This document shows, in pieces, positions 63,286-64,000 of a stretch of DNA of 64,000 nt. The notes under the pieces are model-generated. The model ran no database searches. It worked only from the letters and a program-made list of their open reading frames with translations, and was not told the origin of the DNA. Position numbers and translations under genes: made by a program. Within the stretch, counting starts at the first letter, position 1; each line of letters begins with the position of its first letter. Origin of the DNA: Aldersonia sp. NBC_00410 (GTDB lineage: Bacteria > Actinomycetota > Actinomycetes > Mycobacteriales > Mycobacteriaceae); the NCBI RefSeq assembly GCF_026342035.1, contig NZ_JAPENM010000009.1, positions 124,001-188,000 on the forward strand, given 5' to 3'.

Positions 63286-64000
63286 TCAGCGCGCGGGAAC
63301 CGGCGTCGTGGTGGTCACCTCGGCGCCCTCACCCTCGGACCGCACTGCCTGCTGCTCGCCGGCCGCGACCTGCTTGACGGACGGGACGACATCCACCGGG
63401 CCGGCGACCTCGGCCGGAGCTTCGGTCGTGGCATCCGTTGTGCTCGCCTGCTCCGTCGTGGTGGTGGCCGTTGCCTCGCTCGTGCTCGTCGCCTGCGTGG
63501 TATCGGTCGTCGTGGGCGCACCCGTCGTGGTGGCCTGCTCGCTCGACTTGGTCGAGGCCACCTTCTGCGCCGAGGAGGCGGTCGTGCTCGCGGACTTCGG
63601 AGCCGTGGTCGGCGTCGCGGTCGCCGAGGCGGTCATCGTCGCGGCGAGCCCAACGGCGTCGGGGACCTCGGTGGTGCTCGGCTGCCCGTTCTGTGCCTGC
63701 TCGGCAAGCTGGGTCAGCCACGTGGCCGCGTACTGCGCCGAGGTCATGTTCTTGCCGTCGGCGGCGTTGGTGTCGTGCCAGTAATCGAAGTGGTGACCGG
63801 TGTCCGGGCCCAGCGTCAAGTTGTAGGGATCACTCTGCACCACCGCGATGGTGTTCTTGTTGTCTTCGATCGCACCGATGACCTCGTTGGCCATCTTCTT
63901 CGGCAGATAGGCGACGTTCAGGAGTTCGCCGGTGGTGAACTGCACGAGCTCACCGGCGGTCGCGGTGGCCTTCGGCTCGTAGTAAGGATCGGACACCTTG
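63286..64000 (-). CDS. Secreted/surface protein with Ala/Thr/Ser-rich tail, 3' part only
   Basis: The frame is open to the right edge; a GTG at 63996 is probably internal (preceded by Lys), so the true start lies outside. The visible N-terminal part is a compact domain: ELVQFTTGELLNVAYLPKKM, TIAVVQSDPYNLTLGPDTGH, HFDYWHDTNAADGKNMTSAQ. After about residue 100 it becomes a 130-residue low-complexity tail of Thr, Ala, Ser, Pro, Glu, the kind seen in exported proteins with wall-spanning or O-mannosylated stalks. I do not recognise the family. Read towards the tRNA, it ends before a strong terminator. Confidence 0.7.
   Translation of the reverse strand, partial: KVSDPYYEPKATATAGELVQFTTGELLNVAYLPKKMANEVIGAIEDNKNTIAVVQSDPYNLTLGPDTGHHFDYWHDTNAADGKNMTSAQYAATWLTQLAEQAQNGQPSTTEVPDAVGLAATMTASATATPTTAPKSASTTASSAQKVASTKSSEQATTTGAPTTTDTTQATSTSEATATTTTEQASTTDATTEAPAEVAGPVDVVPSVKQVAAGEQQAVRSEGEGAEVTTTTPVPAR

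Overview
The window is high-GC actinobacterial DNA from a mycolic-acid-producing lineage, most likely a Nocardia/Rhodococcus-type member of the Mycobacteriales. The signs are a complete mce lipid-transport operon, PerM, a DUF5336 '34 kDa antigen' protein, UvrD1/PcrA, two 13E12-type DUF222/HNH genes, F420-type LLM enzymes and many GTG/TTG starts. cobF is present, which I recall Mycobacterium tuberculosis lacks. The genus assignment is inference.

Layout. (1) 1-12,060, mostly minus strand: the first 33 codons of mprA at the window edge, a 30-bp tandem repeat, a DUF2079 membrane protein, a plus-strand zinc-free ribosomal S18, two small membrane proteins, an Mce-associated protein, and a tightly coupled yrbEA-yrbEB-mceA-F operon with a palindrome-rich promoter. 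(2) 12,240-35,400: a block that is the mirror image of the M. tuberculosis Rv0946c-Rv0959 neighbourhood (pgi, chorismate mutase, uvrD1, M23 peptidase, sucC-sucD, DUF5336, perM, purN-purH, AAA+ ATPase and vWA protein), interrupted by a K+ channel, a CPBP protease, an HNH gene, a 593-codon membrane protein and gabD. (3) 35,400-50,340: a TetR/AidB-like acyl-CoA dehydrogenase operon divergent from a crotonase/acyltransferase pair, small DUF genes, an FAD disulfide reductase, tandem type-B carboxylesterases, an Fpg/Nei glycosylase, cobF, a divergent TetR/DUF2867 pair, and thyA-dfrA. (4) 50,340-60,024: an LLM enzyme, a DyP peroxidase-encapsulin nanocompartment operon with a third, translationally coupled PH-domain membrane gene, an SDR and acyl-CoA dehydrogenase pair, a second M23 peptidase, a sigma-region-4-only protein, a two-domain VOC protein, an SLC13/ArsB-like transporter and a SCO6745-family protein. 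(5) 60,029-64,000: a second HNH gene, a frameshift-riddled two-gene cassette whose second member is a WhiB-like protein, tRNA-Arg(CCU), and the 3' part of a secreted low-complexity protein.

Two patterns run through the window. At least nineteen starts sit exactly 6-7 nt downstream of a TANNNT hexamer, as expected for leaderless transcripts, and this helps fix many start codons. Several intergenic spaces also hold perfect inverted repeats that look like operators (mce promoter, TetR pairs, acyl-CoA dehydrogenase) or terminators (sucD, chorismate mutase/gabD, the right-end gene).

The most interesting items are the encapsulin operon with its coupled membrane partner, the decayed or mis-assembled WhiB cassette beside tRNA-Arg, a 39-residue microprotein upstream of the MoxR-type ATPase, GTCACA direct repeats before both M23 peptidases, and a probable CTG start for purN. 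Homology statements rest on recognising family signatures by eye; no database search was run.
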